This document shows positions 33,001 to 45,000 of a stretch of 64,000 bases of DNA, one piece after another. The position numbers were made by a program, and so were the translations under genes. The DNA is taken from NCBI GenBank assembly GCA_037349105.1, contig JAYJMM010000015.1:62001-126000 (forward strand). Direction: 5' to 3'. This DNA comes from Limnomonas spitsbergensis. Taxonomy: Eukaryota > Chlorophyta > Chlorophyceae > Chlamydomonadales. The notes under the pieces were generated by a model, which worked only from the letters and a program-made list of their open reading frames with translations, had not been told where the DNA came from and made no database searches. Within the stretch, counting starts at the first letter, position 1; each line of letters begins with the position of its first letter.

Positions 33001-36000
33001 GCCCAGCCCAGTCTTGGCAGTAAACGCCCAGCCCAGTCTTGGCAGTAAACGCCCAGCCCAACCTTGGCAGTAAACGCCCAGCCCAGCCTTGGCAGTAAAC
33101 GCCCAGCCCAGCCTTGGCAGTAAACGCCCAGCCCAGTCTTGGCAGTAAACGCCCAGCCCAGCCTTGGCAGTAAACGCCCAGCCCAGCCTTGGCAGTAAAC
33201 GCCCAGCCCAGTCTTGGCAGTAAACGCCCAGCCCAGCCTTGGCAGTAAACGCCCAGCCCAGTCTTGGCAGTAAACGCCCAGCCCAGCCTTGGCAGTAAAC
33301 GCCCAGCCCAGTCTTGGCAGTAAACGCCCAGCCCAGCCTTGGCAGTAAACGCCCAGCCCAGTCTTGGCAGTAAACGCCCAGCCCAACCTTGGCAGTAAAC
33401 GCCCAGCCCAGTCTTGGCAGTAAACGCCCAGCCCAGCCTTGGCAGTAAATGCCCAGCCCAGCCTTGGCAGTAAACGCCCAGCCCAGCCTTGGCAGTAAAC
33501 GCCCAGCCCAGCCTTGGCAGGAAACGCCCAGCCCAGCCTTGGCAGTAAACGCCCAGCCCAGCCTTGGCAGTAAACGCCCAGCCCAGTCTTGGCAGGAAAC
33601 GCCCAGCCCAGCCTTGGCAGTAAACGCCCAGCCCAGTCTTGGCAGTAAACGCCCAGCCCAGCCTTGGCAGTAAACGCCCAGCCCAGCCTTGGCAGTAAAC
33701 GCCCAGCCCAGTCTTGGCAGTAAACGCCCAGCCCAGCCTTGGCAGTAAACGCCCAGCCCAGTCTTGGCAGTAAACGCCCAGCCCAGCCTTGGCAGTAAAT
33801 GCCCAGCCCAGCCTTGGCAGTAAACGCCCAGCCCAGCCTTGGCAGTAAACGCCCAGCCCAGCCTTGGCAGTAAACGCCCAGCCCAGCCTTGGCAGTAAAC
33901 GCCCAGCCCAGCCTTGGCAGTAAACGCCCAGCCCAGTCTTGGCAGTAAACGCCCAGCCCAGCCTTGGCAGTAAACGCCCAGCCCAGCCTTGGCAGTAAAC
34001 GCCCAGCCCAGTCTTGGGAGGAAACGCCCAGCCCAGCCTTGGCAGTAAACGCCCAGCCCAGCCTTGGCAGTAAACGCCCAGCCCAGTCTTGGCAGTAAAC
34101 GCCCAGCCCAGCCTTGGCAGTAAACGCCCAGCCCAGTCTTGGCAGTAAACGCCCAGCCCAGCCTTGGCAGTAAACGCCCAGCCCAGTCTTGGCAGTAAAC
34201 GCCCAGCCCAGCCTTGGCAGTAAACGCCCAGCCCAGTCTTGGCAGTAAACGCCCAGCCCAGCCTTGGCAGTAAACGCCCAGCCCAGCCTTGGCAGTGAAC
34301 GCCCAGCCCAGCCTTGGCAGTAAACGCCCAGCCCAGTCTTGGCAGTAAACGCCCAGCCCAGCCTTGGCAGTAAACGCCCAGCCCAGTCTTGGCAGTAAAC
34401 GCCCAGCCCAGTCTTGGCAGTAAACGCCCAGCCCAGCCTTGGCAGTAAACGCCCAGCCCAGTCTTGGCAGTAAACGCCCAGCCCAGTCTTGGCAGTAAAC
34501 GCCCAGCCCAGTCTTGGCAGTAAACGCCCAGCCCAGTCTTGGCAGTAAACGCCCAGCCCAGTCTGGGCAGTAAACGCCCAGCCCAGCCTTGGCAGTAAAC
34601 GCCCAGCCCAGCCTTGGCAGTAAACGCCCAGCCCAGCCTTGGCAGTAAACGCCCAGCCCAGCCTTGGCAGTAAACGCCCAGCCCAGTCTTGGCAGTAAAC
34701 GCCCAGCCCAGTCTTGGCAGTAAACGCCCAGCCCAGCCTTGGCAGTAAACGCCCAGCCCAGTCTTGGCAGTAAACGCCCAGCCCAGTCTTGGCAGTAAAC
34801 GCCCAGCCCAGTCTTGGCAGTAAACGCCCAGCCCAGTCTTGGCAGTAAACGCCCAGCCCAGTCTGGGCAGTAAACGCCCAGCCCAGCCTTGGCAGTAAAC
34901 GCCCAGCCCAGTCTTGGCAGTAAACGCCCAGCCCAGCCTTGGCAGTAAACGCCCAGCCCAGCCTTGGCAGTAAACGCCCAGCCCAGCCTTGGCAGTAAAC
35001 GCCCAGCCCAGCCTTGGCAGTAAACGCCCAGCCCAGCCTTGGCAGTAAACGCCCAGCCCAGTCTTGGCAGTAAACGCCCAGCCCAGTCTTGGCAGTAAAC
35101 GCCCAGCCCAGTCTTGGCAGTAAACGCCCAGCCCAGCCTTGGCAGGAAACGCCCAGCCCAGTCTTGGCAGTAAACGCCCAGCCCAGTCTTGGCAGTAAAC
35201 GCCCAGCCCAGCCTTGGCAGTAAACGCCCAGCCCAGCCTTGGCAGTAAACGCCCAGCCCAGCCTTGGCAGTAAACGCCCAGCCCAGTCTTGGCAGTAAAC
35301 GCCCAGCCCAGCCTTGGCAGTAAACGCCCAGCCCAGTCTTGGCAGTAAACGCCCAGCCCAGTCTTGGCAGTAAACGCCCAGCCCAGCCTTGGCAGTAAAC
35401 GCCCAGCCCAGTCTTGGCAGTAAACGCCCAGCCCAGCCTTGGCAGGAAACGCCCAGCCCAGTCTTGGCAGTAGTCGCCCAGCCCAGTCTTGGCAGTAAAC
35501 GCCCAGCCCAGCCTTGGCAGTAAACGCCCAGCCCAGCCTTGGCAGTAAACGCCCAGCCCAGCCTTGGCAGTAAACGCCCAGCCCAGCCTTGGCAGTAAAC
35601 GCCCAGCCCAGTCTTGGCAGTAAACGCCCAGCCCAGCCTTGGCAGTAAACGCCCAGCCCAGTCTTGGCAGTAAACGCCCAGCCCAGTCTTGGCAGTAAAC
35701 GCCCAGCCCAGTCTTGGCAGTAAACGCCCAGCCCAGCCTTGGCAGGAAACGCCCAGCCCAGTCTTGGCAGTAAACGCCCAGCCCAGCCTTGGCAGTAAAC
35801 GCCCAGCCCAGTCTTGGCAGTAAACGCCCAGCCCAGCCTTGGCAGTAAACGCCCAGCCCAGCCTTGGCAGTAAACGCCCAGCCCAGCCTTGGCAGTAAAC
35901 GCCCAGCCCAGTCTTGGCAGTAAACGCCCAGCCCAGTCTTGGCAGTAAACGCCCAGCCCAGTCTTGGCAGTAAACGCCCAGCCCAGTCTTGGCAGTAAAC

Positions 36001-39000
36001 GCCCAGCCCAGCCTTGGCAGTAAACGCCCAGCCCAGCCTTGGCAGTAAACGCCCAGCCCAGTCTTGGCAGTAAACGCCCAGCCCAGTCTTGGCAGTAAAC
36101 GCCCAGCCCAGCCTTGGCAGTAAACGCCCAGCCCAGCCTTGGCAGTAAACGCCCAGCCCAGTCTTGGCAGTAAACGCCCAGCCCAGCCTTGGCAGTAAAC
36201 GCCCAGCCCAGTCTTGGCAGTAAACGCCCAGCCCAGTCTTGGCAGTAAACGCCCAGCCCAGTCTTGGCAGTAAACGCCCAGCCCAGTCTTGGCAGGAAAC
36301 GCCCAGCCCAACCTTGGCAGTAAACGCCCAGCCCAGCCTTGGCAGTAAACGCCCAGCCCAGCCTTGGCAGTAAACGCCCAGCCCAGTCTTGGCAGTAAAC
36401 GCCCAGCCCAGCCTTGGCAGTAAACGCCCAGCCCAGCCTTGGCAGTAAACGCCCAGCCCAGCCTTGGCAGTAAACGCCCAGCCCAGCCTTGGCAGTAAAC
36501 GCCCAGCCCAGTCTTGGCAGTAAACGCCCAGCCCAGCCTTGGCAGTAAACGCCCAGCCCAGTCTTGGCAGTAAACGCCCAGCCCAGCCTTGGCAGTAAAC
36601 GCCCAGCCCAGTCTTGGCAGTAAACGCCCAGCCCAGCCTTGGCAGGAAACGCCCAGCCCAGTCTTGGCAGTAAACGCCCAGCCCAGTCTTGGCAGTAAAC
36701 GCCCAGCCCAGCCTTGGCAGTAAACGCCCAGCCCAGTCTTGGCAGTAAACGCCCAGCCCAGCCTTGGCAGTAAACGCCCAGCCCAGTCTTGGCAGGAAAC
36801 GCCCAGCCCAGCCTTGGGAGGAAACGCCCAGCCCAGTCTTGGGAGGAAACGCCCAGCCCAGTCTTGGCAGTAAACGCCCAGCCCAGTCTTGGCAGTAAAC
36901 GCCCAGCCCAGTCTTGGCAGTAAACGCCCAGCCCAGTCTTGGCAGTAAACGCCAAGCCCAGTCTTGGCAGTAAACGCCCAGCCCAGTCTTGGCAGTAAAC
37001 GCCCAGCCCAGTCTTGGGAGGTAACGCCCAGCCCAGTCTTGGGAGGAAACGCCCAGCCCAGTCTTGGCAGGAAATGCAAAGCCCAGTCTTGGCAGTAAAC
37101 GCCCAGCCCAGCCTTGGCAGTAAACGCCCAGCCCAGTCTTGGCAGTAAACGCCCAGCCCAGTCTTGGCAGTAAACGCCCAGCCCAGTCTTGGCAGTAAAC
37201 GCCAAGCCCAGTCTTGGCAGTAAACGCCCAGCCCAGTCTTGGCAGTAAACGCCCAGCCCAGTCTTGGCAGTAAACGCCCAGCCCAGTCTTGGGAGGAAAC
37301 GCCCAGCCCAGTCTTGGGAGGAAACGCCCAGCCCAGTCTTGGCAGGAAACGCCCAGCCCAGTCTTGGGAGGAAACGCCCAGCCCAGCCTTGGCAGTAAAC
37401 ACCCAGCCCAGTCTTGGCAGGAAACGCCCAGCCCAGCCTTGGGAGGAAACGCCAAGCCCAGTCTTGGCAGTAAACGCCCAGCCCAGTCTTGGCAGTAAAC
37501 GCCCAGCCCAGTCTTGGGAGGAAACGCCCAGACCAGTCTTGGCAGTAAACGCCCAGCCCAGCCTTGGCAGTAAACGCCCAGCCCAGTCTTGGCAGTAAAC
37601 GCCCAGCCCAGCCTTGGGAGGAAACGCCCAGCCCAGCCTTGGCAGTAAACACCCAGCCCAGCCTTGGCAGTAAACGCCCAGCCCAGCCTTGGCAGTAAAC
37701 ACCCAGCCCAGCCTTGGCAGTAAACGCCCAGCCCAGTCTTGGCAGTAAACGCCCAGCCCAGCCTTGGCAGTAAACGCCCAGCCCAGTCTTGGCAGTAAAC
37801 GCCCAGCCCAGCCTTGGCAGTAAACGCCCAGCCCAGCCTTGGCAGTAAACGCCCAGCCCAGTCTTGGCAGTAAACGCCCAGCCCAGCCTTGGCAGTAAAC
37901 GCCCAGCCCAGTCTTGGCAGTAAACGCCCAGCCCAGCCTTGGCAGTAAACACCCAGCCCAGCCTTGGCAGTAAACGCCCAGCCCAGTCTTGGCAGTAAAC
38001 GCCCAGCCCAGTCTTGGCAGTAAACGCCAAGCCCAGTCTTGGCAGTAAACGCCCAGCCCAGTCTTGGCAGTAAACGCCCAGCCCAGTCTTGGCAGTAAAC
38101 GCCCAGCCCAGTCTTGGGAGGAAACGCCCAGCCCAGTCTTGGGAGGAAACGCCCAGCCCAGTCTTGGGAGGAAACGCCCAGCCCAGTCTTGGGAGGAAAC
38201 GCCCAGCCCAGCCTTGGCAGTAAACACCCAGCCCAGTCTTGGCAGGAAACGCCCAGCCCAGCCTTGGGAGGAAACGCCAAGCCCAGTCTTGGCAGTAAAC
38301 GCCCAGCCCAGTCTTGGCAGTAAACGCCCAGCCCAGTCTTGGGAGGAAACGCCCAGCCCAGTCTTGGCAGTAAACGCCCAGCCCAGCCTTGGCAGTAAAC
38401 GCCCAGCCCAGTCTTGGCAGTAAACGCCCAGCCCAGCCTTGGGAGGAAACGCCCAGCCCAGCCTTGGCAGTAAACACCCAGCCCAGCCTTGGCAGTAAAC
38501 GCCCAGCCCAGCCTTGGCAGTAAACACCCAGCCCAGCCTTGGCAGTAAACGCCCAGCCCATTCTTGGCAGTAAACGCCCAGCCCAGCCTTGGCAGTAAAA
38601 GCCCAGCCCAGTCTTGGCAGTAAACGCCCAGCCCAGCCTTGGCAGTAAACGCCCAGCCCAGCCTTGGCAGTAAACGCCCAGCCCAGTCTTGGCAGTAAAC
38701 GCCCAGCCCAGCCTTGGCAGTAAACGCCCAGCCCAGTCTTGGCAGTAAACGCCCAGCCCAGCCTTGGCAGTAAACACCCAGCCCAGCCTTGGCAGTAAAC
38801 ACCCAGCCCAGCCTTGGCAGTAAACGCCCAGCCCAGTCTTGGCAGTAAACGCCCAGCCCAGTCTTGGCAGTAAATGCCCAGCCCAGCCTTGGCAGTAAAC
38901 GCCCAGCCCAGTCTTGGGAGGAAACGCCCAGCCCAGCCTTGGCAGTAAACGCCCAGCCCAGCCTTGGCAGGAAACGCCCAGCCCAGCCTTGGCAGTAAAC

Positions 39001-42000
39001 GCCCAGCCCAGCCTTGGCAGGAAACGCCCAGCCCAGTCTTGGGAGGTAACGCCCAGCCCAGTCTTGGGAGGAAACGCCCAGCCCAGTCTTGGCAGGAAAT
39101 GCAAAGCCCAGTCTTGGCAGTAAACGCCCAGCCCAGCCTTGGCAGTAAACGCCCAGCCCAGTCTTGGCAGTAAACGCCCAGCCCAGTCTTGGCAGTAAAC
39201 GCCCAGCCCAGTCTTGGCAGTAAACGCCAAGCCCAGTCTTGGCAGTAAACGCCCAGCCCAGTCTTGGCAGTAAACGCCCAGCCCAGTCTTGGCAGTAAAC
39301 GCCCAGCCCAGTCTTGGGAGGAAACGCCCAGCCCAGTCTTGGGAGGAAACGCCCAGCCCAGTCTTGGCAGGAAACGCCCAGCCCAGTCTTGGGAGGAAAC
39401 GCCCAGCCCAGCCTTGGCAGTAAACACCCAGCCCAGTCTTGGCAGGAAACGCCCAGCCCAGCCTTGGGAGGAAACGCCAAGCCCAGTCTTGGCAGTAAAC
39501 GCCCAGCCCAGTCTTGGCAGTAAACGCCCAGCCCAGTCTTGGGAGGAAACGCCCAGACCAGTCTTGGCAGTAAACGCCCAGCCCAGCCTTGGCAGTAAAC
39601 GCCCAGCCCAGTCTTGGCAGTAAACGCCCAGCCCAGCCTTGGGAGGAAACGCCCAGCCCAGCCTTGGCAGTAAACACCCAGCCCAGCCTTGGCAGTAAAC
39701 GCCCAGCCCAGCCTTGGCAGTAAACACCCAGCCCAGCCTTGGCAGTAAACGCCCAGCCCAGTCTTGGCAGTAAACGCCCAGCCCAGCCTTGGCAGTAAAC
39801 GCCCAGCCCAGTCTTGGCAGTAAACGCCCAGCCCAGCCTTGGCAGTAAACGCCCAGCCCAGCCTTGGCAGTAAACGCCCAGCCCAGTCTTGGCAGTAAAC
39901 GCCCAGCCCAGCCTTGGCAGTAAACGCCCAGCCCAGTCTTGGCAGTAAACGCCCAGCCCAGCCTTGGCAGTAAACACCCAGCCCAGCCTTGGCAGTAAAC
40001 GCCCAGCCCAGTCTTGGCAGTAAACGCCCAGCCCAGTCTTGGCAGTAAACGCCAAGCCCAGTCTTGGCAGTAAACGCCCAGCCCAGTCTTGGCAGTAAAC
40101 GCCCAGCCCAGTCTTGGCAGTAAACGCCCAGCCCAGTCTTGGGAGGAAACGCCCAGCCCAGTCTTGGGAGGAAACGCCCAGCCCAGTCTTGGGAGGAAAC
40201 GCCCAGCCCAGTCTTGGGAGGAAACGCCCAGCCCAGCCTTGGCAGTAAACACCCAGCCCAGTCTTGGCAGGAAACGCCCAGCCCAGCCTTGGGAGGAAAC
40301 GCCAAGCCCAGTCTTGGCAGTAAACGCCCAGCCCAGTCTTGGCAGTAAACGCCCAGCCCAGTCTTGGGAGGAAACGCCCAGCCCAGTCTTGGCAGTAAAC
40401 GCCCAGCCCAGCCTTGGCAGTAAACGCCCAGCCCAGTCTTGGCAGTAAACGCCCAGCCCAGCCTTGGGAGGAAACGCCCAGCCCAGCCTTGGCAGTAAAC
40501 ACCCAGCCCAGCCTTGGCAGTAAACGCCCAGCCCAGCCTTGGCAGTAAACACCCAGCCCAGCCTTGGCAGTAAACGCCCAGCCCATTCTTGGCAGTAAAC
40601 GCCCAGCCCAGCCTTGGCAGTAAAAGCCCAGCCCAGTCTTGGCAGTAAACGCCCAGCCCAGCCTTGGCAGTAAACGCCCAGCCCAGCCTTGGCAGTAAAC
40701 GCCCAGCCCAGTCTTGGCAGTAAACGCCCAGCCCAGCCTTGGCAGTAAACGCCCAGCCCAGTCTTGGCAGTAAACGCCCAGCCCAGCCTTGGCAGTAAAC
40801 ACCCAGCCCAGCCTTGGCAGTAAACACCCAGCCCAGCCTTGGCAGTAAACGCCCAGCCCAGTCTTGGCAGTAAACGCCCAGCCCAGTCTTGGCAGTAAAT
40901 GCCCAGCCCAGCCTTGGCAGTAAACGCCCAGCCCAGTCTTGGGAGGAAACGCCCAGCCCAGCCTTGGCAGTAAACGCCCAGCCCAGCCTTGGCAGGAAAC
41001 GCCCAGCCCAGCCTTGGCAGTAAACGCCCAGCCCAGCCTTGGCAGGAAACGCCCAGCCCAGTCTTGGCAGTAAACGCCCAGCCCAGTCTTGGCAGGAAAC
41101 GCCCAGCCCAGTCTTGGCAGGAAACGCCCAGCCCAGCCTTGGCAGTAAACGCCCAGCCCAGTCTTGGCAGGAAACGCCCAGCCCAGTCTTGGCAGTAAAC
41201 GCCCAGCCCAGTCTTGGCAGTAAACGCCCAGCCCAGTCTTGGCAGTAAACGCCCAGCCCAGCCTTGGCAGGAAACGCCCAGCCCAGTCTTGGCAGTAAAC
41301 GCCCAGCCCAGCCTTGGCAGTAAACGCCCAGCCCAGTCTTGGCAGTAAACGCCCAGCCCAGCCTTGGGAGGAAACGCCCAGCCCAGTCTTGGGAGGAAAC
41401 GCCCAGCCCAGTCTTGGCAGTAAACGCCCAGCCCAGTCTTGGCAGTAAACGCCCAGCCCAGTCTTGGCAGTAAACGCCCAGCCCAGCCTTGGGAGGAAAC
41501 GCCCAGCCCAGTCTTGGGAGGAAACGCCCAGCCCAGTCTAGGGAGGAAACGCCCAGCCCAGTCTTGGCAGTAAACGCCCAGCCCAGTCTTGGCAGTAAAC
41601 GCCCAGCCCAGTCTTGGCAGTAAATGCCCAGCCCAGTCTTGGCAGGAAATGCCCAGCCCAGTCTTGGCAGTAAACGCCCAGCCCAGCCTTGGGAGGAAAC
41701 GCCCAGCCCAGTCTTGGCAGTAAATGCCCAGCCCAGTCTTGGCAGTAAACGCCAAGCCCAGTCTTGGCAGTAAACGCCCAGCCCAGTCTTGGCAGTAAAC
41801 GCCCAGCCCAGTCTTGGCAGTAAACGCCCAGCCCAGTCTTGGGAGGAAACGCCCAGCCCAGTCTTGGGAGGAAACGCCCAGCCCAGTCTTGGGAGGAAAC
41901 GCCCAGCCCAGTCTTGGGAGGAAACGCCCAGCCCAGCCTTGGCAGTAAACACCCAGCCCAGTCTTGGCAGGAAACGCCCAGCCCAGCCTTGGGAGGTAAC

Positions 42001-45000
42001 GCCAAGCCCAGTCTTGGCAGTAAACGCCCAGCCCAGTCTTGGCAGTAAACGCCCAGCCCAGTCTTGGGAGGAAACGCCCAGCCCAGTCTTGGCAGTAAAC
42101 GCCCAGCCCAGCCTTGGCAGTAAACGCCCAGCCCAGTCTTGGCAGTAAACGCCCAGCCCAGCCTTGGGAGGAAACGCCCAGCCCAGCCTTGGCAGTAAAC
42201 ACCCAGCCCAGCCTTGGCAGTAAACGCCCAGCCCAGCCTTGGCAGTAAACACCCAGCCCAGCCTTGGCAGTAAACGCCCAGCCCATTCTTGGCAGTAAAC
42301 GCCCAGCCCAGCCTTGGCAGTAAAAGCCCAGCCCAGTCTTGGCAGTAAACGCCCAGCCCAGCCTTGGCAGTAAACGCCCAGCCCAGCCTTGGCAGTAAAC
42401 GCCCAGCCCAGTCTTGGCAGTAAACGCCCAGCCCAGCCTTGGCAGTAAACGCCCAGCCCAGTCTTGGCAGTAAACGCCCAGCCCAGCCTTGGCAGTAAAC
42501 ACCCAGCCCAGCCTTGGCAGTAAACACCCAGCCCAGCCTTGGCAGTAAACGCCCAGCCCAGTCTTGGCAGTTTACGCCCAGCCCAGTCTTGGCAGTAAAT
42601 GCCCAGCCCAGCCTTGGCAGTAAACGCCCAGCCCAGTCTTGGGAGGAAACGCCCAGCCCAGCCTTGGCAGTAAACGCCCAGCCCAGCCTTGGCAGGAAAC
42701 GCCCAGCCCAGCCTTGGCAGTAAACGCCCAGCCCAGCCTTGGCAGGAAACGCCCAGCCCAGTCTTGGCAGTAAACGCCCAGCCCAGTCTTGGCAGGAAAC
42801 GCCCAGCCCAGTCTTGGCAGGAAACGCCCAGCCCAGCCTTGGCAGTAAACGCCCAGCCCAGTCTTGGCAGTAAACGCCCAGCCCAGTCTTGGCAGTAAAC
42901 GCCCAGCCCAGTCTTGGCAGTAAACGCCCAGCCCAGTCTTGGCAGTAAACGCCCAGCCCAGCCTTGGCAGGAAACGCCCAGCCCAGTCTTGGCAGTAAAC
43001 GCCCAGCCCAGCCTTGGCAGTAAACGCCCAGCCCAGTCTTGGCAGTAAACGCCCAGCCCAGCCTTGGGAGGAAACGCCCAGCCCAGTCTTGGGAGGAAAC
43101 GCCCAGCCCAGTCTTGGCAGTAAACGCCCAGCCCAGTCTTGGCAGTAAACGCCCAGCCCAGTCTTGGCAGTAAACGCCCAGCCCAGCCTTGGGAGGAAAC
43201 GCCCAGCCCAGTCTTGGGAGGAAACGCCCAGCCCAGTCTTGGGAGGAAACGCCCAGCCCAGTCTTGGCAGTAAACGCCCAGCCCAGTCTTGGCAGTAAAC
43301 GCCCAGCCCAGTCTTGGCAGTAAATGCCCAGCCCAGTCTTGGCAGGAAATGCCCAGCCCAGTCTTGGCAGTAAACGCCCAGCCCAGCCTTGGGAGGAAAC
43401 GCCCAGCCCAGTCTTGGCAGTAAATGCCCAGCCCAGTCTTGGCAGTAAACGCCCAGCCCAGTCTTGGCAGTAAACGCCCAGCCCAGTCTTGGCAGTAAAC
43501 GCCCAGCCCAGTCTTGGGTGGAAACGCCCAGCCCAGTCTTGGGAGGAAACGCCCAGCCCAGTCTTGGCTGTAAACGCCCAGCCCAGCCCAGCCCAGCCCT
43601 GGCAGCATGACGCAGCCTTCGCCTCCCAGCCCAGCCTTGGCAGGAAAGGATCCCTGATCCTGCGAACACTGCCGTCTGCTCTAAAATAGCTAGCCAAAGG
43701 TTCGGCCCAAAAGAAAGAAAGAAAGCTACGCCCTATTAGGGCGTGGAGGTTAAGGGAACAATGCAGCTTGGGGCCGTAGTCATATCCGCGCCGTCACCAT
43801 GAGGCAAAAAGAAAGAAGCAACTTACTCACGGTGGTTTTCTCTTATGGGTGTGCTTTTTTGGCCCAGTGACAGGCTCGGCCCAGGTCCTAGCATGCGCAC
43901 AGAAGTGGAAAATACAATACTGGAAAATGTGTGGCTTTGGGGCCCCTCTCACGCCTGCTCTTAACCCTCAGCCCTCTCCTGGCTGCCGTAGCCTAGCCAG
44001 CCAAAACTTTGGTCCAGCTCCCAGCCAGCCGAGGAAAATGAATGAACTGCTGGAAAGTGTGAACTACCGGTGAGTGATGCCTTCCAGGAAGCTCGCTCCT
44101 CTCACGTGCTACTGTGCCCTTGCTCGCCTGTTGCAGACTAGCCAACCAAAGCTTTGGACGGACTTATGTATACCGGTAAAGATCAAGAAAGGAAATTATG
44201 AACTGGACTACACTACCCGAGGCTGTCACTTTCAAAGCAGCTAACACAGCTGCTCTTGTGCCCTTGCTCGCCTGGTGTAGCCTAGCCTACCAAAGCTTTG
44301 ACTTGGCACCTGGCTACCGCAAGGAAGGAACTAATGAACTCGAGGCTGTCACTTTCGAAGCAGCTAACTCAGCTGCCAGCTGCTGTAGCCTAGCCAGACA
44401 AATCTTTGGCCCAGCCCCCAGTTCACCTGACTCAAAGATAGAGACAAAACACCTACAGCTCTCCAGGCAGGAGCCTACCCCCTGTCAGGTTACATCCTTT
44501 GCCCTTGCTGCAGTTTAATGATTTCATTGTCTCTCTTCAATGGTTTCCTCCTGCTTCGCTCTGCCTGGCCCTTTCAAAAAAGGCTTTGTGTGGTTGAATA
44601 CACGCTTAGCAAGAGCCACTGAAAAACATAGCAGTAGAAAAGAATAAACTAGATGTGAGGCACTTGAGGATGTGAACCAAACTTGTCTGCCAGCCTACGC
44701 ATGTGCCTCGCTTGTTCCAGCCGGACTTCGCAAACGGTCCCGTCTCCAAGAGCTTGCATGTTTGTATGGTATTAGTAATCGCCGTACCAAAGTCTCGCTA
44801 CAGGAACTAGCGTTAAGATCTGCCAGTGTGTTACATGCAGCTGCTCACCCCCATCAAGCCGCAGACTGGTGTAGACCAGCACCGCTCCGTAACCAGGGTT
44901 AACAGACACGCCCGAATGTGTGAACCCGCTCCCGAGGATCATTGTGTACCTGACAGGATAGGGAGGGGGGAGGGGGGGTAAATTTTTGAAGTAGCAGGTA

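Noticed and set aside
22329..43697. Open frames of about 5,400-6,600 codons on the minus strand (AFTAKAGLGVYCQDWAGRLL-type repeats)
   Set aside because: The 25-bp unit has no stop codon in any minus frame, so all three frames are open at once and cycle every 75 bp. The flanks show it lies in an intron of GH32.
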